A stretch of 64,000 nt of DNA from Kitasatospora griseola (GTDB lineage: Bacteria > Actinomycetota > Actinomycetes > Streptomycetales > Streptomycetaceae). The stretch lies in contig NZ_BMRI01000010.1 in assembly GCF_014648555.1 (NCBI RefSeq), forward strand, positions 67,670-131,669. The letters are read 5' to 3'. The stretch's first letter is position 1, and each line of letters starts with the position of its first letter. The notes under the pieces are model-generated. The model searched no databases. It was not told where the DNA came from and saw only the letters and a program-made list of their open reading frames with translations. Shown here one piece after another: positions 24,801 through 33,251 of the stretch. The position numbers and the translations under genes were made by a program.

Positions 24801-26429
24801 ATGGATGCTGTGACCCAGGTCCCCGCGCCGGTCAACGAGCCGGTCCACAGCTACGCCCCGGGCAGCCCCGAGCGGGTCCGCCTGGAGGCGAAGCTGAAGG
24901 AGCTGGGCGGCCAGGGGCCGATCCAGCTCACCATGACGATCAACGGCGAGCAGCGCCTCGGCGGCGGCTCCGAGTTCCACGTGGTGCAGCCGCACAACCA
25001 CGCGGCCCGGCTCGGCACGCTGCGCAACGCCACCCAGGACGACGCGCGCGAGGCCATCGACACCGCGCTGGCCGCCGCCCCGGCCTGGCAGGCGCTCTCC
25101 TTCGACTCGCGCGCCGCGATCTTCCTGCGCGCCGCCGACCTGCTGGCCGGCCCGTGGCGCGAGACGCTGGCCGCGGCCACCATGCTCGGCCAGTCGAAGA
25201 CCGCCCAGCAGGCGGAGATCGACACCCCCTGCGAGCTGGTCGACTTCCTGCGCTTCAACGTGCACTTCGCCCGGCAGATCCTGGCCGAGCAGCCGATCTC
25301 CTCGGACGGCGTGTGGAACCGCATGGACCACCGCCCGCTGGAGGGCTTCGTCTACGCGATCACCCCGTTCAACTTCACCGCGATCGCCGGCAACCTGCCG
25401 ACCGCGCCCGCGCTGATGGGCAACGTGGTGATCTGGAAGCCGTCCCCGACGCAGCAGTTCGCCGCGCACTACCTGATGCGTCTGCTGGAGGCCGCCGGCC
25501 TGCCCAAGGGCGTCATCAACATGGTCACCGGCGACGGCCTGGACGTCTCCGAGGTCGCGCTGAAGCACCCGGCGCTGGCCGGCATCCACTTCACCGGCTC
25601 CACCGCGACCTTCCAGCACCTGTGGCGCGAGGTCGGCACCAACATCTCCGGCTACCGCACCTACCCGCGGATCGTCGGCGAGACCGGCGGCAAGGACTTC
25701 CTGGTCGCCCACCCGTCCGCCGACAAGGCGATCCTGAAGACCGCGATGACCCGCGGCGCCTTCGAGTTCCAGGGCCAGAAGTGCTCGGCGCTGTCCCGCG
25801 CGTACGTCCCGGCCTCGATCTGGGCCGAGCTGAAGGACGACTTCCGCGACGAGGTCGAGTGGCTCACCATGGGCGACGTCACCGACCTGGCGAACTTCAT
25901 GGGCGCCGTGATCGACGAGCGTTCGTTCGCCAAGAACAAGGCCGCGATCGACCGCGCCCAGGCCGACCCGAAGGTCGAGATCCTGGCCGGCGGCACCTAC
26001 GACGACTCGGTGGGCTACTTCGTCCGCCCGACCGTGCTGGTCTGCGAGGACCCGTCCGCCGAGTACTTCAAGGACGAGTACTTCGGCCCGATCCTCTCGG
26101 TGCACGTCTACCAGGACGAGAACTACGACGAGATGCTCGCGCAGATGGAGTCGGTGTCGTCCTACGGCCTGACCGGCTCGATCATCGCCCAGGACCGCGA
26201 GGCCGTGGAGCACGCCATGCACGTGCTGCGCAACGCCGCCGGCAACTTCTACATCAACGACAAGCCGACCGGCGCCGTCGTCGGCCAGCAGCCCTTCGGC
26301 GGCGGCCGGGCCTCCGGCACCAACGACAAGGCCGGCGCCAAGCAGAACCTGATGCGCTGGACGTCCACCCGGTCCATCAAGGAGACGTTCGTCCCGCCGA
26401 CGGACTACCGCTACCCGCACATGGGCTGA
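24801..26429 (+). CDS. pruA: L-glutamate gamma-semialdehyde (P5C) dehydrogenase
   Basis: NAD-dependent enzyme of 542 residues that oxidises glutamate semialdehyde to glutamate, the second step of proline breakdown. Features: ITPFNFTAIAGNLPTAPALM near residue 192, FTGSTATFQHLW near 265, the catalytic region IVGETGGKDFLV with the conserved Glu near 292, and the nucleophile in FEFQGQKCSALSRAY (Cys near 328). The C-terminal ETFVPPTDYRYPHM is typical of the monofunctional group 1 enzyme. ATG 24801 follows AAGGAG. The proline dehydrogenase gene follows after 89 nt. Confidence 0.95.
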   Translation: MDAVTQVPAPVNEPVHSYAPGSPERVRLEAKLKELGGQGPIQLTMTINGEQRLGGGSEFHVVQPHNHAARLGTLRNATQDDAREAIDTALAAAPAWQALSFDSRAAIFLRAADLLAGPWRETLAAATMLGQSKTAQQAEIDTPCELVDFLRFNVHFARQILAEQPISSDGVWNRMDHRPLEGFVYAITPFNFTAIAGNLPTAPALMGNVVIWKPSPTQQFAAHYLMRLLEAAGLPKGVINMVTGDGLDVSEVALKHPALAGIHFTGSTATFQHLWREVGTNISGYRTYPRIVGETGGKDFLVAHPSADKAILKTAMTRGAFEFQGQKCSALSRAYVPASIWAELKDDFRDEVEWLTMGDVTDLANFMGAVIDERSFAKNKAAIDRAQADPKVEILAGGTYDDSVGYFVRPTVLVCEDPSAEYFKDEYFGPILSVHVYQDENYDEMLAQMESVSSYGLTGSIIAQDREAVEHAMHVLRNAAGNFYINDKPTGAVVGQQPFGGGRASGTNDKAGAKQNLMRWTSTRSIKETFVPPTDYRYPHMG

Positions 26430-26446
26430 CCAAGCCCCATGCCGCC

Positions 26447-26478
26447 GGCGGGGCGGCCGCCACCCCGGCCGCCCCGCC
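26447..26478 (+). terminator. Intercistronic hairpin between pruA and proline dehydrogenase gene
   Basis: A perfect 13-bp stem (26447-26459 with 26466-26478) and 6-nt loop begins 17 nt after the pruA stop and ends 40 nt before the next start. It could give partial termination or protect the pruA mRNA end, allowing the dehydrogenase to be made in excess over proline dehydrogenase. Confidence 0.6.
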
Positions 26479-26518
26479 ACCTCTCCCCACCAGCTGATCC
26501 GTGATCCGGGAGTCCCCG

Positions 26519-27448
26519 ATGCTCCGTTCCGCCCTCCTCGCCGCCTCGCGCTCCCCGCAGGTGCGCACCATGGTCGAGAAGTTCCCGCCCACCCACGCGA
26601 TAGTCGAGCGCTTCGTCGCCGGCGACCGCCTCGACCAGGGTGTGACCGCGACCGAGACGCTGGTCAACAGCGGCCGCAAGGTCACCCTCGACCACCTCGG
26701 TGAGGACACCAAGGACGCCGCCCAGGCCGCGGGCACCGCCCTGGCGTACGAGCACCTGCTGACCGCCCTCAAGGAGACCGGCCTCGCCGCCGACGCCGAG
26801 GTCTCGGTCAAGCTCTCCGCGGTGGGCCAGTTCCTGCCGGTGGACGGCGAGAAGATCGCGCTGGAGAACGCCCGCCGGATCTGCCAGGCCGCCGCGGACG
26901 CCGGCACCACGGTGACCCTCGACATGGAGGACCACACCACCACCGACTCCACCCTGTCCATCGCCCGCGAGCTGCGCGAGGACTTCCCGTGGCTCGGCGT
27001 CGTCCTGCAGGCGTACCTGCGCCGCACCGAGGCCGACTGCCGCGACCTGGCGCACGAGGGCTCCCGGGTCCGGATCTGCAAGGGCGCCTACAAGGAGCCC
27101 GAGTCGGTCGCCTTCCAGGGCAAGCACGACGTCGACCTGGCGTACGTCCGCGCGCTGAAGGTCCTGATGGCGGGTCAGGGCTACCCGATGGTGGCCTCGC
27201 ACGACCCCAACATGATCAAGATCGCGGGCCAGCTGGCCGAGTGGAACCGCCGCGACGTCACCTCCTTCGAGTACCAGATGCTGTTCGGCATCCGCCCCGA
27301 GGAGCAGCTGCGCCTGGCCGAGGCCGGCAACACCATGCGCGTCTACCTGCCCTACGGCCAGGAATGGTACGGCTACTTCATGCGTCGTCTGGCGGAGCGC
27401 CCGGCGAACCTGACCTTCTTCCTGCGGGCGATGGCCACCCGGGGCTGA
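26519..27448 (+). CDS. Proline dehydrogenase (monofunctional)
   Basis: FAD enzyme of 309 residues that oxidises proline to P5C and passes electrons to the membrane quinone pool. It has the PutA barrel motifs: VSVKLSAVGQFL near residue 100, TVTLDMEDHTTTDSTL near 137, GVVLQAYLRRTEADCRDL near 162, RICKGAYKEPESVAF near 190, and the C-terminal RLAERPANLTFFLRA. The length is normal for the actinobacterial monofunctional form. The ATG at 26519 has GGGAG 7 nt upstream. It acts directly before PruA, encoded upstream in the same operon. Confidence 0.94.
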   Translation: MLRSALLAASRSPQVRTMVEKFPPTHAIVERFVAGDRLDQGVTATETLVNSGRKVTLDHLGEDTKDAAQAAGTALAYEHLLTALKETGLAADAEVSVKLSAVGQFLPVDGEKIALENARRICQAAADAGTTVTLDMEDHTTTDSTLSIARELREDFPWLGVVLQAYLRRTEADCRDLAHEGSRVRICKGAYKEPESVAFQGKHDVDLAYVRALKVLMAGQGYPMVASHDPNMIKIAGQLAEWNRRDVTSFEYQMLFGIRPEEQLRLAEAGNTMRVYLPYGQEWYGYFMRRLAERPANLTFFLRAMATRG

Positions 27449-27455
27449 CGGATCG

Positions 27456-27947
27456 TCAACTCCCCGACGGGGCCTGCGGATCGACTCCGCGGGCCCCGTC
27501 GTCCGTTCGGACCAGCCAGATGTCGTACTCCTCGGTCGTCACGCCGCAGGAGGTGTGGGCGTCGCGGGCCATGGTGACGAACTCGGGCTGCTGCGGGCCG
27601 TCGGTCAGGGTGGCGGCGAGGCGCGCGCCGGCGGACCAGCGGACCACGGCCCAGCCGAGGCGGCCCAGGCCGCGGCCGCCCACGTGGATCAGGAACGTGC
27701 CGTCGGGGGCGATCAGGCCGGAGTCGCGGGCGAGTTCGAGCCAGCGGGCGTCGACCTGCTCGGCCCAGTCGGGCGCCGAGACCGGGACGGTGGCGTCGGG
27801 CTCGACGAGGAACCCGGCGACCGACTTCCAGACCTCGCCCGGGGCGGGCAGGCCGGCATCGCCCGGCGCGCCCAGGACGGTGAGACCGGCGCGCTCCAGC
27901 AGGAGCGTCCTCGACTCCTCGGGAGATCCCTCGGGAGAGGCCGACAT
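27456..27947 (-). CDS. Candidate immunity protein downstream of the Rhs toxin
   Basis: Soluble acidic protein of 163 residues without a recognisable domain. It has WKSVAGFLVEPDATVPVSA in the first half, and GRGLGRLGWAVVRWSAGARL, then EFVTMARDAHTSCGVTTEEY in the second. The ATG at 27947 is preceded by GGAGGAA; an earlier in-frame start at 28010 has no such site. It starts 102 nt after the end of the Rhs gene on the same strand, the position where polymorphic toxin loci encode the cognate immunity protein. That role is inferred from position alone. Confidence 0.7.
   Translation of the reverse strand: MSASPEGSPEESRTLLLERAGLTVLGAPGDAGLPAPGEVWKSVAGFLVEPDATVPVSAPDWAEQVDARWLELARDSGLIAPDGTFLIHVGGRGLGRLGWAVVRWSAGARLAATLTDGPQQPEFVTMARDAHTSCGVTTEEYDIWLVRTDDGARGVDPQAPSGS
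27466..27500. terminator. Long hairpin at the convergent end of put and immunity-candidate genes
   Basis: A 15-bp stem with one T-G pair (27466-27480 with 27486-27500) and 5-nt loop lies 18 nt after the proline dehydrogenase stop. It is inside the last codons of the convergent minus-strand gene, so it serves as a terminator for the rightward transcript while being coding for the other. Confidence 0.75.
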
Positions 27948-28049
27948 CAGTTCCTCCGATGCGAAGAGACGGTGGTCGCCGCACCCGGCCGCGAGGGCCG
28001 GGAACGGCATGCCGGGATCGTAGCGGTCACCGGACGCGGGGCGGCGGGG

Positions 28050-31000
28050 TCACTTCCTCCGGTAGAAGAGGTGGTGGTCGCCGCCGGGCTTGTTGATCTT
28101 CCCGTAGCGCTCCATCTCGGTGTACCCCTTGGGCGTGTTGTCCCAGCCGAAGTTGACCAGCTCCCGGGTGTCGTCGCCCTTGGGCTTGCCGGCGTGGAAG
28201 TGCAGCCCGGCCGGGTCGTCGGTGTGCTCGACGACCACCCGGGACCCGTGCTCGGTCTCGAACTGGCGGAAGTTGCCCCAGTGGGTGGGATCGCTGGAGT
28301 AGACGTGCCCCGGCATGTTCTTGTACGTCTTGTCGCCGACCACCTTCCACTGCGCGATCGGCTCCTCGCCGTACGGGACGCCGGCCAGCTTGAAGGCCTC
28401 CCGCTCGGCCGCCTCGCGGGTCTCGAAGGGATTGCTGTGCTCGCCCTTCGGCGGGCCCGAGTGGTCCTGGTGGGGCGACAGGCCGAGCGGGTCGCAGGAG
28501 ATCTGCGGGTTCCCGACGTAGGCGTCCGGGTTCGGGCCGGGGATCAGGCCGAGCGGATCCGGCGTCAGATACCGTGCGGTCTCCGGGTTGTAGTACCGGT
28601 GGACGTTGTAGTGGAGCCGGGTCTCCGGGTCGAAGTACTGGCCGGGGAAGCGCAGCGGCGTGTAGGTGCTGCTGTCGGAGGGCCAGCTGGTGTGGCCCCA
28701 GAGCGTCGGGGTGGCACGCCAGGCGATGGACCCGGTGGCCGGGTCGATCAGCTCGGTGGGCGTGCCGACCAGGTCGGTGACGATGGCGAAGAACCGGCGG
28801 TCGGTCTGCTCGGCCGTGCTGATGGCCTCGGTCTGGGTGAGCGGGTGCAGGCCGCTGTGCTCCCAGCTGAGGGTGTGCGGGCCCGGCAGGTACGGGGCGC
28901 GGGTGGTCTGCTCGGCGAGCACCGAGCCGTCCCAGGTGAAGTCGGTGCGCTCGTCGACCGTGCCGTCGGCGGCCAGCCGCTCCTTGGCGGTGCGGCGGCC
29001 GAACGGGTCGTAGCGGTAGCGCCAGCGTGTTCCGTCCGGGGTGGTCACCCCGGTCAGCCGGTCCTCGGCGTCCCAGGTGTAGCGCCAGGTGTCGGGCTTG
29101 CGGGACAGCCGGGTGACGCGCCGCACCGTGGTGCGCCCCGCGGCGTCGTACTCGAAGCCGGTCCGGCCCGCGGTGACGACCTGGGTGCCCGCGTACGTCC
29201 GCTCCCCTACCGCGGCCCGGACGGCGCCGGTGCCCGGCCAGTGCGCGGAGACGAGGTCGCCGGCCGGGTTGTAGGCGTACGACTCCTCCCAGCCGGCCGC
29301 GCGGACGGCGGTGACCCGCCCGCCCGGGTCGAGCTCGAAGGTGCGGGCGCCGCCGAGCAGGTCGTCGACGGCGGCGAGGGCGCCGTCCGCGCGGTAGTCG
29401 TAGCTGCGCCGCTGGAGGACGCGGCCGCCGGCCCGGGCGGACTGGCCGGCCAGCCGGTGCCGGGAGTCCCAGGTGCGGGACAGCTCCAGCTGCTGTCCGA
29501 CGGTCCGCCGGGTCTCGCGCCCGGCCGGGTCGTAGTCGAACGCGAGGCTGCCGTCCGGGGTGGTCAGGGCGGTCGCCCGGCCGGCTCCGTCGTACGTCCA
29601 GGCGCCGAGGTGGCCGGAGGGCGTGGTCCGGCCGGTGCGCCGGCCGAGCAGGTCGCGGGTGATGGTCAGGGTGCGGCCGTCGACGGTCTCGGAGAGGAGG
29701 TTGCCGAGCGCGTCCACGGTGCGCAGGACCGTCGCGTCGGGGTTCTCCGCGCGCACCAGGTGGCCCGACTCGTTGTAGGCGTAGGTCGTCCGGCGGTCGC
29801 CGACGGTCCTGCCGACCAGGCGGCCGATCCGGTCGTAGGCGTACTCGGTGACCTGGCCGAGCGGGTCGGTGACGGCGAGCACCTGGCCCGCCGCGTCCAA
29901 CCGGTACGTCAACGAGCGCCCCTGGTAGTCGCGTTCGCCGACCACCCGGCCCGCCGCGTCGTACGCGTAGTGCCAGCTCCGGCCGAGCGCGTCGGTGACT
30001 GCCGCCAGCTGCATGTGGGCGTCGTGGGTGAACTCGACGCGGGCCCCGTCGGGGCTGGTGCGGGCGGCGAGGGTCTCGAAGTGGGTGTACTCGAAGGCGG
30101 TGACCCGGCCCAGCTGGTCGGTGTGGGTGAGGCAGTTGCCCTCGCCGTCGTACGTCCACCGCTCGGTGCTGCCGTCCGTCCCGGTCCGCTCGGCCAGGTG
30201 GCCCTCGACCGTCCAGCGTGAGCGGACGGCGCCGCCGAGCGGGTCGGTGATGGCCACGACCCGCCCGAAGGCGTCCCGCCCGTAGCGGACCGCCGCGCCG
30301 GTGGGGTCGACGACCTCGACGGGCAGGCCGGCCGGGTCGCACCGCACCCGGGTGGTGTGGCCGAGCGCGTCGGTGACCGAGGCCAGGTGGCCGCGCTCGT
30401 CGTACGTGTAGCGGGTCTCGCCGCCGGACGGGCCGGCCAGGGCGGTGCGCAGCCCGTTCTCGTCGTAGCGCTGGTGCCAGGCGGCGCCGCCGGGTTCGGT
30501 GATCCGGACCGGCAGGCCGAGGAGGTCGCCGTACTGCGCCGTGGACTGCCGCCCGTCGGGGCGGGTGATCGCGACGAGGTCTCCGGCGCCGTCGTAGGTG
30601 TAGCGGGTGGTGCGGCCGAGGGGGTCGGTCTCGGCGAGGAGGCGGTCGTGGTCGTCGCGTTCGTAGTGGGTGGTGTGGCCGAGGGGGTCGGTGACGGCGG
30701 TGACCTGGGCGTGGTCGTTGATCAGGTAGGCGGTGGTGTGGCCGAGGGCGTTGGTCTCGGTGTGGGTCCTGAGGCCGGTGACGGGGTCGGGGTCGCCGTA
30801 GGCGAAGGTGAAGCGGAGGGCGCCGGTGGTGCCGCCTTCGTCGGTGACGCGGTCGTGGGCGTCGTAGGTGTAGCGGTACTGGGAGTCGTTGCGGTCGGTC
30901 CAGGAGGTGAGGCGGCCGGCGGCGTCGTTGGTGAAGCGCATCGCCTTGCCGCTGGAGTTGTAGACGGCGGTGAGGTGGCCGTCGGTGTAGCCGTAGCGGG

Positions 31001-31877
31001 TGAGCAGGGCGTCGCCGCCGGTGTCGGAGGCGCCCGCGAGGCGCAGGGCGGTGATGCGGTCGCCGTCGACGGTGACCAGGAGCCGGTAGCCGCCGGAGTG
31101 GGTGATCGAGAGGGGGACGCCGTCCTCGTCGTAGGCGAGGGCGTAGTGGCGGCCGTGGCGGTCCCGGACCTCGGTGAGCAGGGCCTCGTCGCCGGCCGGG
31201 GTGGGGGTGAACGTGCGGACCAGGCCGGTTGACGGGTCGGTGATCGTGAACAGGCCGTCCGCCAGGTCGAGTTCGCGGCGGGAGCCGGCCGAGGCGTGGA
31301 CCGGGTCGCCGGGCTCGGGGTGGGGGTAGGCCTGGGTGATGCGGTCGGGGCGGATGTGGACGACGCCCTGCTCGTCGATCTCCAGGCGCTCGTCGAACGC
31401 GCAGATCCACTTCGGGCCCATCCAACGGCCCGTCAGCAGACCCGACTCGAAGCTGCGGGTGAACTCCAGCGGCAGCGAACCGGGCAGGGCGGCGTCCACC
31501 TGGTCGATGAACATCCGCCCCGTGGCGATGTCGACCGGCTCGCCCGGACACTTGCGGGAGCCGTGGTCGCGGCCCTCCGTGCGCGGGCTCTTCACCTGGT
31601 CGCGGCCGCGCCCCTTCGGATGGGAGTCGCCGCGTCTGCCGGGCCGCCCGCCGCCCGAACGGGGGTGCGCCGGGCCGCCCTTGCCGTCGCCCTTGAAGAT
31701 CTTCTCCAGGTCCTTGGCGTGCTTGGCCTCGATCTCCCGGGTGTTCCTGGCGACCTTCTTCAGGTTGTCGCCCGCGTGCCGGTAGAAGTTCTTCAACGCC
31801 TTCCCGGCGTCCTCGGCCAGCGTCCTGCCGAGCTTCTGCGCCCCGTGCTCCAGCGCCTTGACGATCTGGTTGCTCAT
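28050..31877 (-). CDS. Rhs/YD-repeat polymorphic toxin with DUF6531 domain and C-terminal toxin domain
   Basis: Large protein of 1275 residues. Residues 1-70 are helical and basic, without a signal peptide. A Gly/Arg-rich linker (70-110) precedes the DUF6531-like region (EPVDIATGRMFIDQVDAALP near 112). Then come about 25 YD/RHS repeats (for example YDAAGRVVGERDYQG, TDPLGQVTEYAYD) and the Rhs core end (RFPGQYFDPETRLHYN, RYLTPDPLGL, CDPLGLSP). The last ~140 residues differ and form the toxin tip: TREAAEREAFKLAGVPYG, then GSRVVVEHTDDPAGLHFHAG and PGGDHHLFYRRK. The E/H-rich pattern recalls HNH/endonuclease VII toxins, but this is not certain. The TerD-family gene is 92 nt upstream, a candidate immunity gene downstream. 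Confidence 0.92.
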   Translation of the reverse strand: MSNQIVKALEHGAQKLGRTLAEDAGKALKNFYRHAGDNLKKVARNTREIEAKHAKDLEKIFKGDGKGGPAHPRSGGGRPGRRGDSHPKGRGRDQVKSPRTEGRDHGSRKCPGEPVDIATGRMFIDQVDAALPGSLPLEFTRSFESGLLTGRWMGPKWICAFDERLEIDEQGVVHIRPDRITQAYPHPEPGDPVHASAGSRRELDLADGLFTITDPSTGLVRTFTPTPAGDEALLTEVRDRHGRHYALAYDEDGVPLSITHSGGYRLLVTVDGDRITALRLAGASDTGGDALLTRYGYTDGHLTAVYNSSGKAMRFTNDAAGRLTSWTDRNDSQYRYTYDAHDRVTDEGGTTGALRFTFAYGDPDPVTGLRTHTETNALGHTTAYLINDHAQVTAVTDPLGHTTHYERDDHDRLLAETDPLGRTTRYTYDGAGDLVAITRPDGRQSTAQYGDLLGLPVRITEPGGAAWHQRYDENGLRTALAGPSGGETRYTYDERGHLASVTDALGHTTRVRCDPAGLPVEVVDPTGAAVRYGRDAFGRVVAITDPLGGAVRSRWTVEGHLAERTGTDGSTERWTYDGEGNCLTHTDQLGRVTAFEYTHFETLAARTSPDGARVEFTHDAHMQLAAVTDALGRSWHYAYDAAGRVVGERDYQGRSLTYRLDAAGQVLAVTDPLGQVTEYAYDRIGRLVGRTVGDRRTTYAYNESGHLVRAENPDATVLRTVDALGNLLSETVDGRTLTITRDLLGRRTGRTTPSGHLGAWTYDGAGRATALTTPDGSLAFDYDPAGRETRRTVGQQLELSRTWDSRHRLAGQSARAGGRVLQRRSYDYRADGALAAVDDLLGGARTFELDPGGRVTAVRAAGWEESYAYNPAGDLVSAHWPGTGAVRAAVGERTYAGTQVVTAGRTGFEYDAAGRTTVRRVTRLSRKPDTWRYTWDAEDRLTGVTTPDGTRWRYRYDPFGRRTAKERLAADGTVDERTDFTWDGSVLAEQTTRAPYLPGPHTLSWEHSGLHPLTQTEAISTAEQTDRRFFAIVTDLVGTPTELIDPATGSIAWRATPTLWGHTSWPSDSSTYTPLRFPGQYFDPETRLHYNVHRYYNPETARYLTPDPLGLIPGPNPDAYVGNPQISCDPLGLSPHQDHSGPPKGEHSNPFETREAAEREAFKLAGVPYGEEPIAQWKVVGDKTYKNMPGHVYSSDPTHWGNFRQFETEHGSRVVVEHTDDPAGLHFHAGKPKGDDTRELVNFGWDNTPKGYTEMERYGKINKPGGDHHLFYRRK

Positions 31878-31969
31878 TCGAAGCCCCCCGCGAACAGCCG
31901 TGCCCAACAGGTCGATCGTTGCCGTGCTGGGGGAGACGGTAGTCCGCGGGGGCCGGTCGCGGGGGCGGT

Positions 31970-33124
31970 TCAGAGCATCGCGGCGGCAGGCTTGACCATG
32001 GAGCGGGCGGTCTTGGCGTCGACGTACTCGCCGAGCGCGGTCATCACCCACTCGCCGGAGAACTGGCGGACCAGCTTGCACATGGCGACGCCGGTGCGGG
32101 GCTCGGCGTGGGTGAGGTCGAAGCGGACGAGTTCCTCGCCGGAGGCGGCGTCGACCAGCCGGCAGTAGGCGTTCTTCACGTCGGTGAACTTCTGACCGGA
32201 GAAGGAGTTGACGACGAACACCAGGCCGCAGACCTCGGCGGGCAGGCCCTCCAGGTGGACGGTGATGGCCTCGTCGTCGCCGCCGCCCTTGCCGGTCAGG
32301 TTGTCGCCGGAGTGCGCGATCGCGCCGTTGAAGACCGACAGCTTCATGAACCAGGCGGTGTCGACCTTCTCGCGCCGGGCGTCGAAGGCGATCACCGACG
32401 CGTCCAGGTCGATGCCCCGGCCGTGCGCGGCGGGCTCCCAGCCCAGGCCCATCCGGATGGCGGCGAGGAACGGCTTTCCGGCCTTCTCCAGCGAGACCGA
32501 GCCGCCCTTGACCAGGTTCACCCGGCCCTTGTCGAGGGTGATCTTGCCGACGGCCGGCGACCCGGACGGCATCGGCGGGGCGGCGGGCATCGGTGGCGCG
32601 GCGGGCGGGGCCGGGGGCGCGTCCTCGACGGAGACGCCGAAGTCGCCGGCGATGCCGGCCAGGCCGTTGGCGTAGCCCTGGCCGACGGCGCGGATCTTCC
32701 ACTCGGCGCCGCGCCGGTACACCTCGACCACCACCAGGGCGGTCTCCACGCCCAGCCGGGGCGGGGTGAAGGTGAACAGCGCGCGGCCGCTGTCGGCGTC
32801 CCGGACGGTCGCGGTCGGCTCGGTGCCGGCGAAGGTCGCCTGCCGGTCGTCCAGCGAGGCGGTGACCACGATCCGGGTGATGTCCGCGGGCACCGCCGCG
32901 GTGTCGACGGCGATCGCGTCGGGGGCGCCGCCGGCGGCCGGCCGGTGCGTCACGCCCGGGCCGTTCGGGGCGTTGAAGAAGACGAAGTCGGCATCCGAAC
33001 GGACCTTGCCGGACTGGGCGAGCAGCAGCCCGGACACGTCCAGCTGCTTGGGCGCGGTGACCTCCACCACGACCCGGCCCGCACCGAGCGGCGCATTGCC
33101 GCCCTGCACCAGAACAGACGTCAC
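31970..33124 (-). CDS. TerD-family protein with two TerD-like domains
   Basis: Cytoplasmic protein of 384 residues. Residues 1-175 are a diverged TerD/CABP-like domain (MTSVLVQGGNAPLG start, VRSDADFVFFNAP, VVVEVYRRGAEWKIRAVGQG). A Pro/Ala-rich linker (about 178-205) follows. Residues 208-384 are a second, canonical TerD domain (LAAIRMGLGWEP, GIDLDASVIAFD, HSGDNLTGKGGGDDEAITV, VVNSFSGQKFTDVKNAYCRL). The GDNLTG..GGDDE segment carries the calcium-binding acids of the family. The start GTG has GGAGGAG upstream. TerD proteins act in stress and phage/colicin resistance and in membrane-associated complexes. Here it precedes an Rhs toxin on the same strand. Confidence 0.9.
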   Translation of the reverse strand: MTSVLVQGGNAPLGAGRVVVEVTAPKQLDVSGLLLAQSGKVRSDADFVFFNAPNGPGVTHRPAAGGAPDAIAVDTAAVPADITRIVVTASLDDRQATFAGTEPTATVRDADSGRALFTFTPPRLGVETALVVVEVYRRGAEWKIRAVGQGYANGLAGIAGDFGVSVEDAPPAPPAAPPMPAAPPMPSGSPAVGKITLDKGRVNLVKGGSVSLEKAGKPFLAAIRMGLGWEPAAHGRGIDLDASVIAFDARREKVDTAWFMKLSVFNGAIAHSGDNLTGKGGGDDEAITVHLEGLPAEVCGLVFVVNSFSGQKFTDVKNAYCRLVDAASGEELVRFDLTHAEPRTGVAMCKLVRQFSGEWVMTALGEYVDAKTARSMVKPAAAML

Positions 33125-33251
33125 GTGCTCCTCCTCGACTCGCCGCCGCGACACACCCTAGCCAAACCTCCCGGCCGCCCCGGGTACGCCGCCAGCGAAT
33201 CCGGGCCGAACACGCTTGCCGGTCCCGGCCGGGCTCGGCGAGCATGCAGTC

